A stretch of DNA of 36,145 nt from positions 1 through 36,145 of IMG/VR virus record IMGVR_UViG_3300030099_007339, one strand, 5' to 3'. Source of the DNA: a virus. The position numbers and the translations under genes are program-made. The notes beneath the pieces were generated by a model. That model did not search any database. It saw nothing but the letters and a program-made list of their open reading frames with translations, and was not told the origin of the DNA. Below are positions 23,038-29,199 of the stretch, in pieces (position 1 is the first letter of the stretch; every line of letters begins with the position of its first letter).

Positions 23038-23216
23038 TGAACCATCCCCACAACGACGACGAAGATCCAACAGCAAACGACTGTAACTACAACTTTCCCC
23101 AGGTTGTATTTGCCTTCTGTCTTGGTGTGACGGTTATGTTTGTTCTTGCTGTGGACGAGATCGACAGATTTAAAGGATGCCCAAATTATTGGCCGACTAC
23201 CTCAGAGTCGCCTTAA
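23037..23216 (+). CDS. Small single-span membrane protein (59 aa)
   Basis: ATG 23037 overlaps the fibre stop (TAATG) and the frame ends at TAA 23216. The N-terminal 20 residues are acidic and hydrophilic (HPHNDDEDPTANDCNYN). A single membrane helix follows (FPQVVFAFCLGVTVMFVLAV) and the C-terminus is short with one Cys. It could be a small holin, spanin-like or membrane accessory protein; no motif decides. Its end overlaps the convergent gene at 23197-23216. Confidence 0.5.
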   Translation: MNHPHNDDEDPTANDCNYNFPQVVFAFCLGVTVMFVLAVDEIDRFKGCPNYWPTTSESP

Positions 23217-23730
23217 TCTTTCCAGCTGCTTCAAAGAGATTACCAACGACTTCCGCAACACACATCTCGATGTCCGGAGCACCTACTTCACGCGCTGTGT
23301 CGTAAATATCTTTTGCCTTGAATCCACAATCCTCAAGATTCTTGACATAGGTAATCAGACTATCGCGAGACTCGTAGCTCTTCACGTTTTTGAAGTTTTT
23401 GTAGGCACCCATCAAGCCTTTTGCACACATAGGTAACAGGTAGTCCATGCTTCGAACTTTTTCTGCCACGCGGTTGAAGTCACAGGCGTGACGTTTGTAC
23501 TGATTTTCAAGGTACTCACTCATACCAAGTGAGTTAGGGCTTTCAAGATTTAAGGAAAGCAGATTCGCTTGAATGTTTAGGTGATAAAGATAAGAGGCCA
23601 GTTCGACCATCCCAAAAATGAGATTGTCGACGCTGACCTCTTTAGTAACGATAATCTCTTCCTTAACTACTTCTCCTGTCGGAGCCAAGGCTGCGCCAGT
23701 GAGGACTTGTTGAATATCGGAAGAGTTCAT
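23197..23730 (-). CDS. Hypothetical helical protein
   Basis: A 177-residue minus-strand protein. It is helical and moderately charged (VDNLIFGMVELASYLYHLN; YKRHACDFNRVAEKVRSM; SLITYVKNLEDCGFKAKDIYD), with five Cys spread through the chain. No signal, membrane segment or known domain is seen. It lies 5 nt downstream of the HTH gene on the same strand, so they probably form a two-gene operon. A regulatory or host-takeover role is conceivable but unsupported. Confidence 0.55.
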   Translation of the reverse strand: MNSSDIQQVLTGAALAPTGEVVKEEIIVTKEVSVDNLIFGMVELASYLYHLNIQANLLSLNLESPNSLGMSEYLENQYKRHACDFNRVAEKVRSMDYLLPMCAKGLMGAYKNFKNVKSYESRDSLITYVKNLEDCGFKAKDIYDTAREVGAPDIEMCVAEVVGNLFEAAGKIKATLR

Positions 23731-23735
23731 TTATC

Positions 23736-24020
23736 TCAAAACGGGCAAGTACCCGTGCTACATGTGCTTTCTTCTACTTTAGCTTCTTGAGTTTCAACAG
23801 ATTCGGTTTGAGCTTGGCTTTTCAAAAATTCTTGGAGTGCGTCCTTGTCGACTCGGAAGAGTGATTTAGCGCCGTTTGGTTGAAGGTTGACGTAGGTGTG
23901 CTTAGGCCAGCCGCCAGGCTGACGTGATTCGGTTAAAGAGATGCGTTTACGAACAAAACCAGCAGAGCAGTTCAGAAGCTCGGCAGTCTGTGCAATTGTG
24001 AGAAGGTTCTGAGACGCCAT
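23736..24020 (-). CDS. Excisionase/MerR-type HTH DNA-binding protein
   Basis: A 94-residue protein from ATG 24020 (a GTG at 24164 would add 48 residues that do not look like a domain). LLTIAQTAELLNCSAGFVRKR at 6-26 is an HTH_17/MerR-like helix-turn-helix as in excisionases, followed by a wing region (GGWPKHTYVNLQPNGAKSLF) and the helix VDKDALQEFLKSQ. The tail is acidic and ends CSTGTCPF. It probably binds DNA and regulates transcription; with no integrase visible, excision is not supported. It is first of a two-gene leftward unit. Confidence 0.65.
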   Translation of the reverse strand: MASQNLLTIAQTAELLNCSAGFVRKRISLTESRQPGGWPKHTYVNLQPNGAKSLFRVDKDALQEFLKSQAQTESVETQEAKVEESTCSTGTCPF

Positions 24021-24102
24021 GCGAATAGAAGTGTTTGTTGACAGCAACAGCAAAAGATTAGCAGGAATATCTGAGTGTGCAGCAGGAAAATCGTTTGTAA
24101 TT

Positions 24103-24130
24103 TTGTCTTTATGTTTGTGACCGTTATGAT
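24103..24130 (+). promoter_or_regulatory. Sigma70-like promoter upstream of the 24158 gene
   Basis: TTGTCT (24103-24108), a 16-nt spacer, and TATGAT (24125-24130) match the bacterial -35/-10 consensus at 4 and 5 of 6 positions. It lies 27 nt before the ATG and could also serve the NblA-like and lysozyme-like genes. Confidence 0.45.
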
Positions 24131-24157
24131 ATATCAAGAAGTTGTTGACGGTATCCA

Positions 24158-24409
24158 ATGGCACGAGTGCGCGTCGCTGGTGAGGTCTTTTCTGGCTACA
24201 ACAAGCCGAAACGAGACGTGCAGAGCGGTAAGGAGTTCTCTGTGGCGGCTAAGGAGGGCGACAAGGTCAAACTCGTAAGGTTTGGAGACCCGAACATGGA
24301 GAACAAGAGCGACAACCCTGAGCGACGAAAGAATTTTCGTGCTCGCCACAATTGTGATGAAAAGAAGTCAAAACTGACACCGGGATACTGGTCATGCAAG
24401 AACTGGTGA
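24158..24409 (+). CDS. Small basic protein, DUF5754-like
   Basis: An 83-residue basic protein. It starts RVRVAGEVFSGYNKPKRD and has EGDKVKLVRFGDPNMENK, then RRKNFRARHNCDEKKSKLTP and ends YWSCKNW. This plan (GYNKPK, GDK-K-RFG, RFRARH, YWSC) resembles a small family I associate with cyanophages and algal viruses (DUF5754-type, from memory). The Cys/His at the end (HNCDE, WSCKNW) could bind metal. Function unknown. It is preceded by the best sigma70-like promoter in the window and followed by the NblA-like gene. Confidence 0.65.
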   Translation: MARVRVAGEVFSGYNKPKRDVQSGKEFSVAAKEGDKVKLVRFGDPNMENKSDNPERRKNFRARHNCDEKKSKLTPGYWSCKNW

Positions 24410-24463
24410 GCACCTAGTTATACAGTGTGTTCGTTAGTTTTAACTTAGACTGAGCAAAGCAGC

Positions 24464-24700
24464 ATGCTAGTGATGAATGACTCTGAGTACATCAGTGTTG
24501 GTCTCACTCTCGAAGACGAATTCACTCTCACACGCATCAAAAACGACGCTCACGAACTCAAAGGAAGAGAAAGAGATCAGTACTTATGGAACAGAATCGT
24601 CAGACTTGTGTGCCGGGAGAGGGCTTTTAAGTACGTTGTTGACGAACTTGGAGTCGTTGTAGATCCTAATATAGGAGTGTTCGAAGAAGTAGAAGAGTGA
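24464..24700 (+). CDS. nblA: NblA-like phycobilisome degradation adaptor
   Basis: A 78-residue protein (75 from ATG 24473). LTLEDEFTLTRI at 14-25 matches the NblA signature of a short 'L-x-x-E-x-x-F' helix, and ELKGRERDQYLWNRIVRLVCRERAFKYVV (31-59, read as two pieces) matches its second long helix, spacing included. NblA dimers bridge phycobiliproteins to the ClpC protease and cause antenna breakdown. Phage copies are known in Microcystis phage Ma-LMM01 and reported in marine cyanophages. It would free amino acids or limit photodamage during infection. It has an extra 15-residue acidic tail. The following lysozyme-like gene overlaps its stop (GTGA). Family call is by eye and moderately sure. 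Confidence 0.6.
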   Translation: MLVMNDSEYISVGLTLEDEFTLTRIKNDAHELKGRERDQYLWNRIVRLVCRERAFKYVVDELGVVVDPNIGVFEEVEE

Positions 24701-25521
24701 AAATATCTTCTTTACTTGCTTCTCTTTTACTTGTATTTCCTGCAGCAGCCATGGCTAACACTCTTCCGGTAGAAAAAATCAGAGACCTTGCTGTTCAGGC
24801 AGGTTTTTCTCCGAAGGATGCAGGCACAATGGCTGCCATCTGTAAGTCAGAGTCAGGGGGATTTGCTGGTGCTCATAACAGCAAATATCCTGATGACTCA
24901 TACGGGCTGTGTCAAATCAACATGCTCGATGAGCCAGGTTACATGCTTGGTGCAGAAAGAAGAGAAAAATTCGGGATCGGATCTAATGAAGCTTTGAAAG
25001 ATCCTCTGACCAACCTTAAAGCCGCTAAACAAGTTTTTGACAGCCAAGGTTTTGGAGCGTGGTCAGACTATAAAAACGAAAAGTACCTTAAACACTTACC
25101 AGCTCCTCAAATGCCTGAAACTGAGTACGACGCCACAAGCTCAAACGGAAGCTCGAATCTCGACGAAGCAAAGTCTGGGAGTGAGGAACAAAAAGCACGA
25201 GAAGCTTTGGCGGAAGCTTCAAAAATTTTGCAGAGTGCTATGTCCGGTTCGCAAGCCGCTCAAGCACCCTCACCTGAAGGAGAGACTCCGGTTGACAAAA
25301 CTCCCAAAGAAGAAAAACCGGTAGTCGAACAAAGTGATAAAGCAGAAAGCGACGAGCAGAATAAAAAAGACGCTGAAATCTTGAAAGCTCTGTTCGCTGC
25401 TCAAATGAAACAGCAGCAAGCAGCTTCTGATGCAGCCCTGCTTCAATCTTTTATGGATCGGACAAAATCCGCTGTGGGCAATGCCATGAGCAATTATCAG
25501 ATGGGTAGATCAGTTCTCTGA
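24697..25521 (+). CDS. Secreted lysozyme/transglycosylase-like protein
   Basis: A 274-residue protein from GTG 24697. Residues 1-20 are a signal peptide with an AMA cleavage site. Residues 25-130 form a lysozyme-like/SLT domain: ICKSESGGF holds the probable catalytic Glu52, YGLCQINM (69-76) is the classic 'YGxxQIN' substrate segment, and QVFDSQGFGAWSDY (112-125) is the closing helix. The remaining 145 residues are charged and disordered with a C-terminal Gln-rich helix. It cleaves peptidoglycan, either as endolysin exported by Sec or as a virion-associated entry enzyme. Its start overlaps the NblA-like stop, so the two are probably co-translated. Confidence 0.8.
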   Translation: MKISSLLASLLLVFPAAAMANTLPVEKIRDLAVQAGFSPKDAGTMAAICKSESGGFAGAHNSKYPDDSYGLCQINMLDEPGYMLGAERREKFGIGSNEALKDPLTNLKAAKQVFDSQGFGAWSDYKNEKYLKHLPAPQMPETEYDATSSNGSSNLDEAKSGSEEQKAREALAEASKILQSAMSGSQAAQAPSPEGETPVDKTPKEEKPVVEQSDKAESDEQNKKDAEILKALFAAQMKQQQAASDAALLQSFMDRTKSAVGNAMSNYQMGRSVL

Positions 25522-25563
25522 GAAGGTATACTGTAAAAAGATGTTGAACTTGTCGTCAGAAGA

Positions 25564-26448
25564 ATGACGTTTTCCTACACGCAGAATATTCCTTATAACG
25601 TCGACGTTTTTCCGTCCTACACAAGTAGCACACTGCCTGGTTTTGGTGGCAACGGAAGTAATCCATATTTTCCGTCGGACGGAGGTTTTTCGTATTCTGA
25701 CGTCCCTAATTACAATCCTTTTGAAGATTCGGATGTAGATCCTCCTAGTTTTGGTGATCTACCTAATATGTTTGATCAAGACGATAACGATAATCCGCTC
25801 CAGAATATTTTAGATTTTGTTAACAGCGATGAAGTAAAAGGTATTGCCAAAAATATTCGTGATTTATTTTATTCAGGTGATGGTGTCCGTTATCCTGGTT
25901 TTGATAACGCTTTATCAGAAGAAACAGTTCAACGTATCAATTTTGACACGGAAGCAAGGCTTAGCGATCTTCGCGGCGTCTTAAACGACATTGCTTATTT
26001 AACAGGTAAGAGCACACCTGAGTTTGTAAGTGAGACGGAGCGTCGCTTCACGGGCACTTTTGACCCCATGGCTTTACGCGGTCATACGTATCTGACCAAA
26101 GAACCGGAAAAATTTGGTGAAAAGATTAGTCAGTCTTCTCAACAAGCTAAAAAAAATATTGATGATTATTTAGAGCAGTACAGCAACCTGAATCGTGAGA
26201 CGTTTATGTCTCAAGCGACCAACCCCACGACTGTTTCTATCGATCCTTCTATTTACGACGAGCAGATCAATAAGTATATGGATCAGGCGAACATGAGCAA
26301 AATGTATGACTACGGTGATCCTCAGTCACAAGAATTTATCTCCGGTGCTGGGTCGCCAGACAGTAAATATGACCGCAAACGTATGGCAGGTTTTTACGCA
26401 TCAGATCCTGGTGTGCAACAGTTGATGAGTTACTCCTCTTACTCATGA
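25564..26448 (+). CDS. Hypothetical acidic, Tyr/Asp/Ser-rich protein
   Basis: A 294-residue protein. The first 85 residues are Tyr, Pro, Gly and Asp-rich and disordered (YTQNIPYNVDVFPSYTSS; DVPNYNPFEDSDVDPP). Residues 85-160 are helical (NILDFVNSDEVKGIAKNI; EARLSDLRGVLNDIAYL). The rest is charged helix and loop. A -10-like TATACT lies at 25527-25532. No domain recognised. It is followed by an overlapping (ATGA) small basic gene. A virion or late accessory protein is a guess. Confidence 0.55.
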   Translation: MTFSYTQNIPYNVDVFPSYTSSTLPGFGGNGSNPYFPSDGGFSYSDVPNYNPFEDSDVDPPSFGDLPNMFDQDDNDNPLQNILDFVNSDEVKGIAKNIRDLFYSGDGVRYPGFDNALSEETVQRINFDTEARLSDLRGVLNDIAYLTGKSTPEFVSETERRFTGTFDPMALRGHTYLTKEPEKFGEKISQSSQQAKKNIDDYLEQYSNLNRETFMSQATNPTTVSIDPSIYDEQINKYMDQANMSKMYDYGDPQSQEFISGAGSPDSKYDRKRMAGFYASDPGVQQLMSYSSYS

Positions 26449-26756
26449 GTCTCGGAAGATCTCCGGTAGAGAAAAAAGCAGATAGCTATGTCTATCGGAG
26501 GTCTACTCACGTCGATAAAAATCCTGCGTTTCGTTTAGCAGGGAAAATATTCAAAGAAAAAGACTATCGAGATGAAAAGGTCAGAAGTGAAAGATCTTCT
26601 CTTATGAAGAGTCGGCCCACTGGTTATGGTTTTGGAAATAAGGACGAGTATGGTCCTGACAATGATTACAGTTCTATAGAGTCACTCAGACGTATACACG
26701 ACCGAGATCACTATATTGTTGGCGGAAATCATGGATTCGCTCCTCCCAGTGTTTGA
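26445..26756 (+). CDS. Hypothetical basic protein, 3' end antisense to the methylase gene
   Basis: A 103-residue protein starting at the ATGA overlap. It is Arg/Lys/Ser/Tyr-rich (LGRSPVEKKADSYVYRRS; AGKIFKEKDYRDEKVRSERS), without hydrophobic core, so probably partly disordered. Its last 71 nt overlap the convergent Dam-like gene. No family recognised. Confidence 0.5.
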   Translation: MSLGRSPVEKKADSYVYRRSTHVDKNPAFRLAGKIFKEKDYRDEKVRSERSSLMKSRPTGYGFGNKDEYGPDNDYSSIESLRRIHDRDHYIVGGNHGFAPPSV

Positions 26757-27264
26757 TTGAGGGGAGATAAAAAACAAAACCAAATACTCTAGAGCTAGGC
26801 ACTGACTCAAATTCGTCAGTGTCTTTTATTAGTTTTGGGTGTTCTTTGAGCACACAAAGAGGTAAATCTATATTCATCTTCTGCGTTGAAATAAGAGCAA
26901 CCTCAGTGGAAGTAAGAAAGACTATGCCTTCATCAAACTCTTGCTTCATCCATTTTTTATAAGCTGTCTCGAGCCAGATTCTCTGATTTGATTTTTTAAA
27001 GTATGTGGCTTTATCAAACAACCTGGTAGATCTAGGTTGTTCGTTTTTCAAAGCTATGTCTCGAGGAGGGTATAGATAAATGTTTTTACCTTTCCAATCT
27101 TGTTTAAGTCCGTTGTCTTTCCAGTTGAAATGCCTTGTGGCCTGAACAATCGTATTCGCTCTTTCATTCGAGGCCGGGTCTAAAAAAATCTCACCCCCTA
27201 AAAATGCTGAAGTTACAGCGATTAAATCAGGAGGTGAGATGTAATCGAATGAGGCAAGTACCAC
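26686..27264 (-). CDS. Phage Dam-family adenine methyltransferase-like protein with altered catalytic motif
   Basis: A 192-residue minus-strand protein from GTG 27264. DYISPPDLIAVTSAFLG, IFLDPASNERANTIVQAT (about 26-43) and DNGLKQDWKGK follow phage N6-adenine methyltransferases (PF05869-type). The catalytic motif expected as NPPY reads IYLYPPRD (62-69): the Asn and the final Tyr are both replaced. The C-terminal half (EGIVFLTSTEVALIS; GFVFYLPS) keeps the methylase beta-strand order. It may have lost catalysis and kept DNA or SAM binding, or use a variant site. It is last in a seven-gene leftward operon and overlaps the convergent gene by 71 nt. Confidence 0.65.
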   Translation of the reverse strand: MVLASFDYISPPDLIAVTSAFLGGEIFLDPASNERANTIVQATRHFNWKDNGLKQDWKGKNIYLYPPRDIALKNEQPRSTRLFDKATYFKKSNQRIWLETAYKKWMKQEFDEGIVFLTSTEVALISTQKMNIDLPLCVLKEHPKLIKDTDEFESVPSSRVFGFVFYLPSIKHWEERIHDFRQQYSDLGRVYV

Positions 27265-27266
27265 TA

Positions 27267-27527
27267 CTACTCTTCTACAAGCTTAAGTCTCATGCTTGAG
27301 TGTGTACTTTCGGTTTTAGTCCCTTCCCAAAAAACAGAGAAATAAAAGTGACTGGCACCAGCTCGGTTCTTTTTGACAGTGACGTTTTTAATCGTCCCTA
27401 CACCTCTGTTTTCTCTTTTGAAATTAGCCGCAGAAGCAAATGATTCGATAATCAGTGAAGGCTTGTTTACTTCGATTACTCGATCGCCTTCCTGAAATTT
27501 GGGCTTGGCTTGTCTTTTCTTTGTCAT
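27267..27527 (-). CDS. Small basic SH3/KOW-like protein
   Basis: An 86-residue protein. After a basic start (TKKRQAKPKFQEGDRV) come short strands (IEVNKPSLIIESFASA; GVGTIKNVTVKKNRAG; FYFSVFWEGTK) and RLKLVEE. The 'FQEGDRV ... GxGTIxxV ... YxVxWEG' pattern is that of small SH3-barrel or KOW-type modules, which often bind nucleic acid or protein. It sits between two overlapping minus-strand genes (1-nt and 2-nt spacing). Function not known. Confidence 0.6.
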   Translation of the reverse strand: MTKKRQAKPKFQEGDRVIEVNKPSLIIESFASAANFKRENRGVGTIKNVTVKKNRAGASHFYFSVFWEGTKTESTHSSMRLKLVEE

Positions 27528-27940
27528 TAGAAAATTAGTCCGTTGGTAGCAGAATCGATTTGTTCGTTTGCGTGCTCAGGATCGAGACGCATAAGTTCGA
27601 GGGAGTCTTCTTGAAAGAACGCGACTAAAGCTAAGCCGCAGTTGTCTTCTTTCTCAATGAACTTAAGAACTTTTAAAAACATCTCTGAAAGACTGTTATC
27701 CATTGCCTCCTGAGCTATCGCGAGGTCAGATTCAACATCACTCTCAGTGACATATTTGCTTGTATTCGGATCTTCCGGATTAAAAACAAGAAGACCTTTG
27801 CCGCGATATTTTCTGTTTTCTTCATAGAGAGTGATCATGTCACTCACAATGCTTCTGAAAACACCTGCGCTTAACTTCCGCTCGGCCTCATCACCTTGCG
27901 AAATCATCTGCCGCAAACGGCGCACTGCATCCTTAGTCAT
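27527..27940 (-). CDS. Hypothetical helical protein of the leftward operon
   Basis: A 137-residue protein from ATG 27940, which overlaps the stop of the upstream HTH gene by 8 nt; a TTG at 28021 would extend into that gene and is less likely. It is helical and acidic (TKDAVRRLRQMISQGDEAE; FRSIVSDMITLYEENRKY; AIAQEAMDNSLSEMFLKV). No catalytic motif or membrane segment. The next gene starts inside its stop. Possibly a protein-protein regulator; not recognised. Confidence 0.6.
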   Translation of the reverse strand: MTKDAVRRLRQMISQGDEAERKLSAGVFRSIVSDMITLYEENRKYRGKGLLVFNPEDPNTSKYVTESDVESDLAIAQEAMDNSLSEMFLKVLKFIEKEDNCGLALVAFFQEDSLELMRLDPEHANEQIDSATNGLIF

Positions 27941-28259
27941 ATTTAAAGTTGCTCCAAGCGGCTTTGAGAATTTCATAAGGATCATACAGAAACTTAGAGC
28001 TATTGTTTTCGGCAGGATCAAGCTTGCAGTAGTGTTTTCCCTCTATCAAACCTGATTTACCTTCAGATTTGACTCCCTGGAGAATCAGTTTGTCGATTGA
28101 GATCGTGGGAACACCTAGTCTTTGAGCAATAGTTTTTCTTGTGACAAAGGCACTTGTTGTCTGTGTTTTTGTGTTTGCAATGAGCTGAAGCGAAACATCA
28201 ATACTGCTTAGAACGTCAGAAATTGATTTGATTTCTTTTTTTAAAGATTCGGAAAACAT
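27933..28259 (-). CDS. HTH DNA-binding protein with structured mRNA leader
   Basis: A 108-residue protein. The first 30 residues are a helix (FSESLKKEIKSISDVLSSID). Residues 37-65 hold a helix-turn-helix: AFVTRKTIAQRLGVPTISID, then a wing-like loop (EGKSGLIEGKHYCKLDPAE) and a C-terminal helix (DPYEILKAAWSNF). It resembles excisionase or small winged-HTH regulators. It is separated from the upstream gene by a 129-nt leader with nested inverted repeats, suggesting post-transcriptional or operator control. The next gene overlaps its stop. Confidence 0.6.
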   Translation of the reverse strand: MFSESLKKEIKSISDVLSSIDVSLQLIANTKTQTTSAFVTRKTIAQRLGVPTISIDKLILQGVKSEGKSGLIEGKHYCKLDPAENNSSKFLYDPYEILKAAWSNFKYD

Positions 28260-28264
28260 GACAG

Positions 28265-28353
28265 TGGAAGGTTCCCCTCGATCACCTGACGTCAGGCAAT
28301 CAGGGCGACTTGCGTGAGGGCGGAAAACGGTAAAACGCTACCTCAACCTTCCA
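28265..28353 (-). promoter_or_regulatory. Nested inverted-repeat leader upstream of the HTH gene
   Basis: Nine-base arms TGGAAGGTT (28265-28273) and AACCTTCCA (28345-28353) enclose a perfect 12-bp palindrome CCTGACGTCAGG (28285-28296). On the minus strand the outer stem ends 5 nt before ATG 28259, and a GAGGGG stretch lies just inside it. It could be an operator, an attenuator or an RNA switch. Confidence 0.45.
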
Positions 28354-28388
28354 TGATCGCTAAGCCGTTTCTTACAAAACGATCGCAG

Positions 28389-28850
28389 TTAGTCTAGGAG
28401 CGCCTGGGCTTGCTGGTGGAAGTCGGGCGAGTCCTCAACGAGTAACTCGATCAGCTTATCGAGCTTTGAAGGCGCGTCAAGGGCTTGAGTGCTATTCAAG
28501 ATCAACCAATATTTATGTGCGTTGAGTAAGTAGTATTGTGACTGTTTAGCTTTAAGAGCTTGACATTTCCACTTTTCAAAGTCATAGGATGATTTGTAGC
28601 GACTGCTGCCCATAGCGCATTCGCTCTGACGGATGTCTACCTGAAGGTCGATGTCGATGATGGTGTACTCGATTGCTGAGATCTTTGCCTCACAATCCTT
28701 AACGTCGGTCGGCGGTTCGTTGTCGCTATAAATCCAGGGAGGAAGGTTGGGAATAATATATTTATCTGCCCAGAGAGATGGTTTAGGCTGCCTTGTCTCC
28801 AAAGAAGAAGGAGACGAGTATGTCCTCGATGTACTGGTTGAAATCGCCAT
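28389..28850 (-). CDS. Hypothetical protein, C-terminal helical
   Basis: A 153-residue protein from ATG 28850 (a TTG at 28877 is an alternative). The start lies inside the wHTH gene (68-nt overlap). The first 45 residues are Ser/Thr/Pro-rich; a helical body follows (DVKDCEAKISAIEYTIIDI; YDFEKWKCQALKAKQSQYY; LDKLIELLVEDSPDFHQQ) with three Cys. No domain recognised. The overlap suggests strict co-translation with the regulator upstream. Confidence 0.55.
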   Translation of the reverse strand: MAISTSTSRTYSSPSSLETRQPKPSLWADKYIIPNLPPWIYSDNEPPTDVKDCEAKISAIEYTIIDIDLQVDIRQSECAMGSSRYKSSYDFEKWKCQALKAKQSQYYLLNAHKYWLILNSTQALDAPSKLDKLIELLVEDSPDFHQQAQALLD

Positions 28851-29199
28851 TGATGCAATAAAGCGTGTGGTGTTCAAATTGGGTCCTGATAACTAAATCG
28901 AGCTTTCTAAGTTTTTTAAGCTGCTCTCTTGTAGTTGCCTGAGACTGACCCAGAGCTTCAGACAGTTGATTTACGTCTGTCGGTTGAAGAGACTGTAACT
29001 CAAAAATTAAGAAGCGCAGCTTTTGGACCTGGTTATATCTTTTCTTATTCTTTGAATCGATCTCTCTGACAGCTCGATAGAGAGCCTCTCGTGCAAAAGC
29101 TGCTTGATCAAGTTGGTCGACACCTTTCGACCCACTAGTTCCGAAATAAGAACCGTGGCTTGAGGAGTCAGAGAAGTGTGGCGCTCTACGGTCAGACAT
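28783..29199 (-). CDS. Winged-helix (ArsR/MarR-like) regulator
   Basis: A 138-residue protein from ATG 29199 (GTG at 29220 is an alternative). Residues 1-60 are loosely structured and lie over the HNH gene. Residues 60-125 form a winged helix: VQKLRFLIFELQSLQPTDVN, QLSEALGQSQATTREQLKKL (recognition helix), RKLDLVIRTQFEHHTLYCI (wing). This is the ArsR-like plan. There is no clear Cys metal site. A transcription regulator is likely. Its 5' part is read from DNA that also encodes the C-terminus of the HNH protein. Confidence 0.65.
   Translation of the reverse strand: MSDRRAPHFSDSSSHGSYFGTSGSKGVDQLDQAAFAREALYRAVREIDSKNKKRYNQVQKLRFLIFELQSLQPTDVNQLSEALGQSQATTREQLKKLRKLDLVIRTQFEHHTLYCINGDFNQYIEDILVSFFFGDKAA

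Noticed and set aside
23736-24020. Excisionase as evidence for a temperate phage
   Set aside because: The HTH family is shared by many regulators, and there is no integrase, attachment site or repressor-control cassette in the window.
23736-24164. Longer HTH protein starting at GTG 24164
   Set aside because: The additional 48 residues are unlike the HTH domain, and the frame would cover the rightward promoter and start of the 24158 gene. ATG 24020 fits the domain boundary.
25527-25532. TATACT as a promoter for the 25564 gene
   Set aside because: The -10 match is good but no acceptable -35 lies 15-19 nt upstream, so it is mentioned only in the gene entry.
27527-28021. Longer form of the 27527 gene from TTG 28021
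   Set aside because: It would overlap most of the C-terminal part of the upstream HTH gene; ATG 27940 at its stop is the usual coupling pattern here.
28265-28353. CRISPR array or tRNA in the repeat-rich leader
   Set aside because: Only one nested inverted repeat is present, with no direct-repeat/spacer series and no cloverleaf or anticodon stem. No CRISPR array or tRNA was found anywhere in the window.
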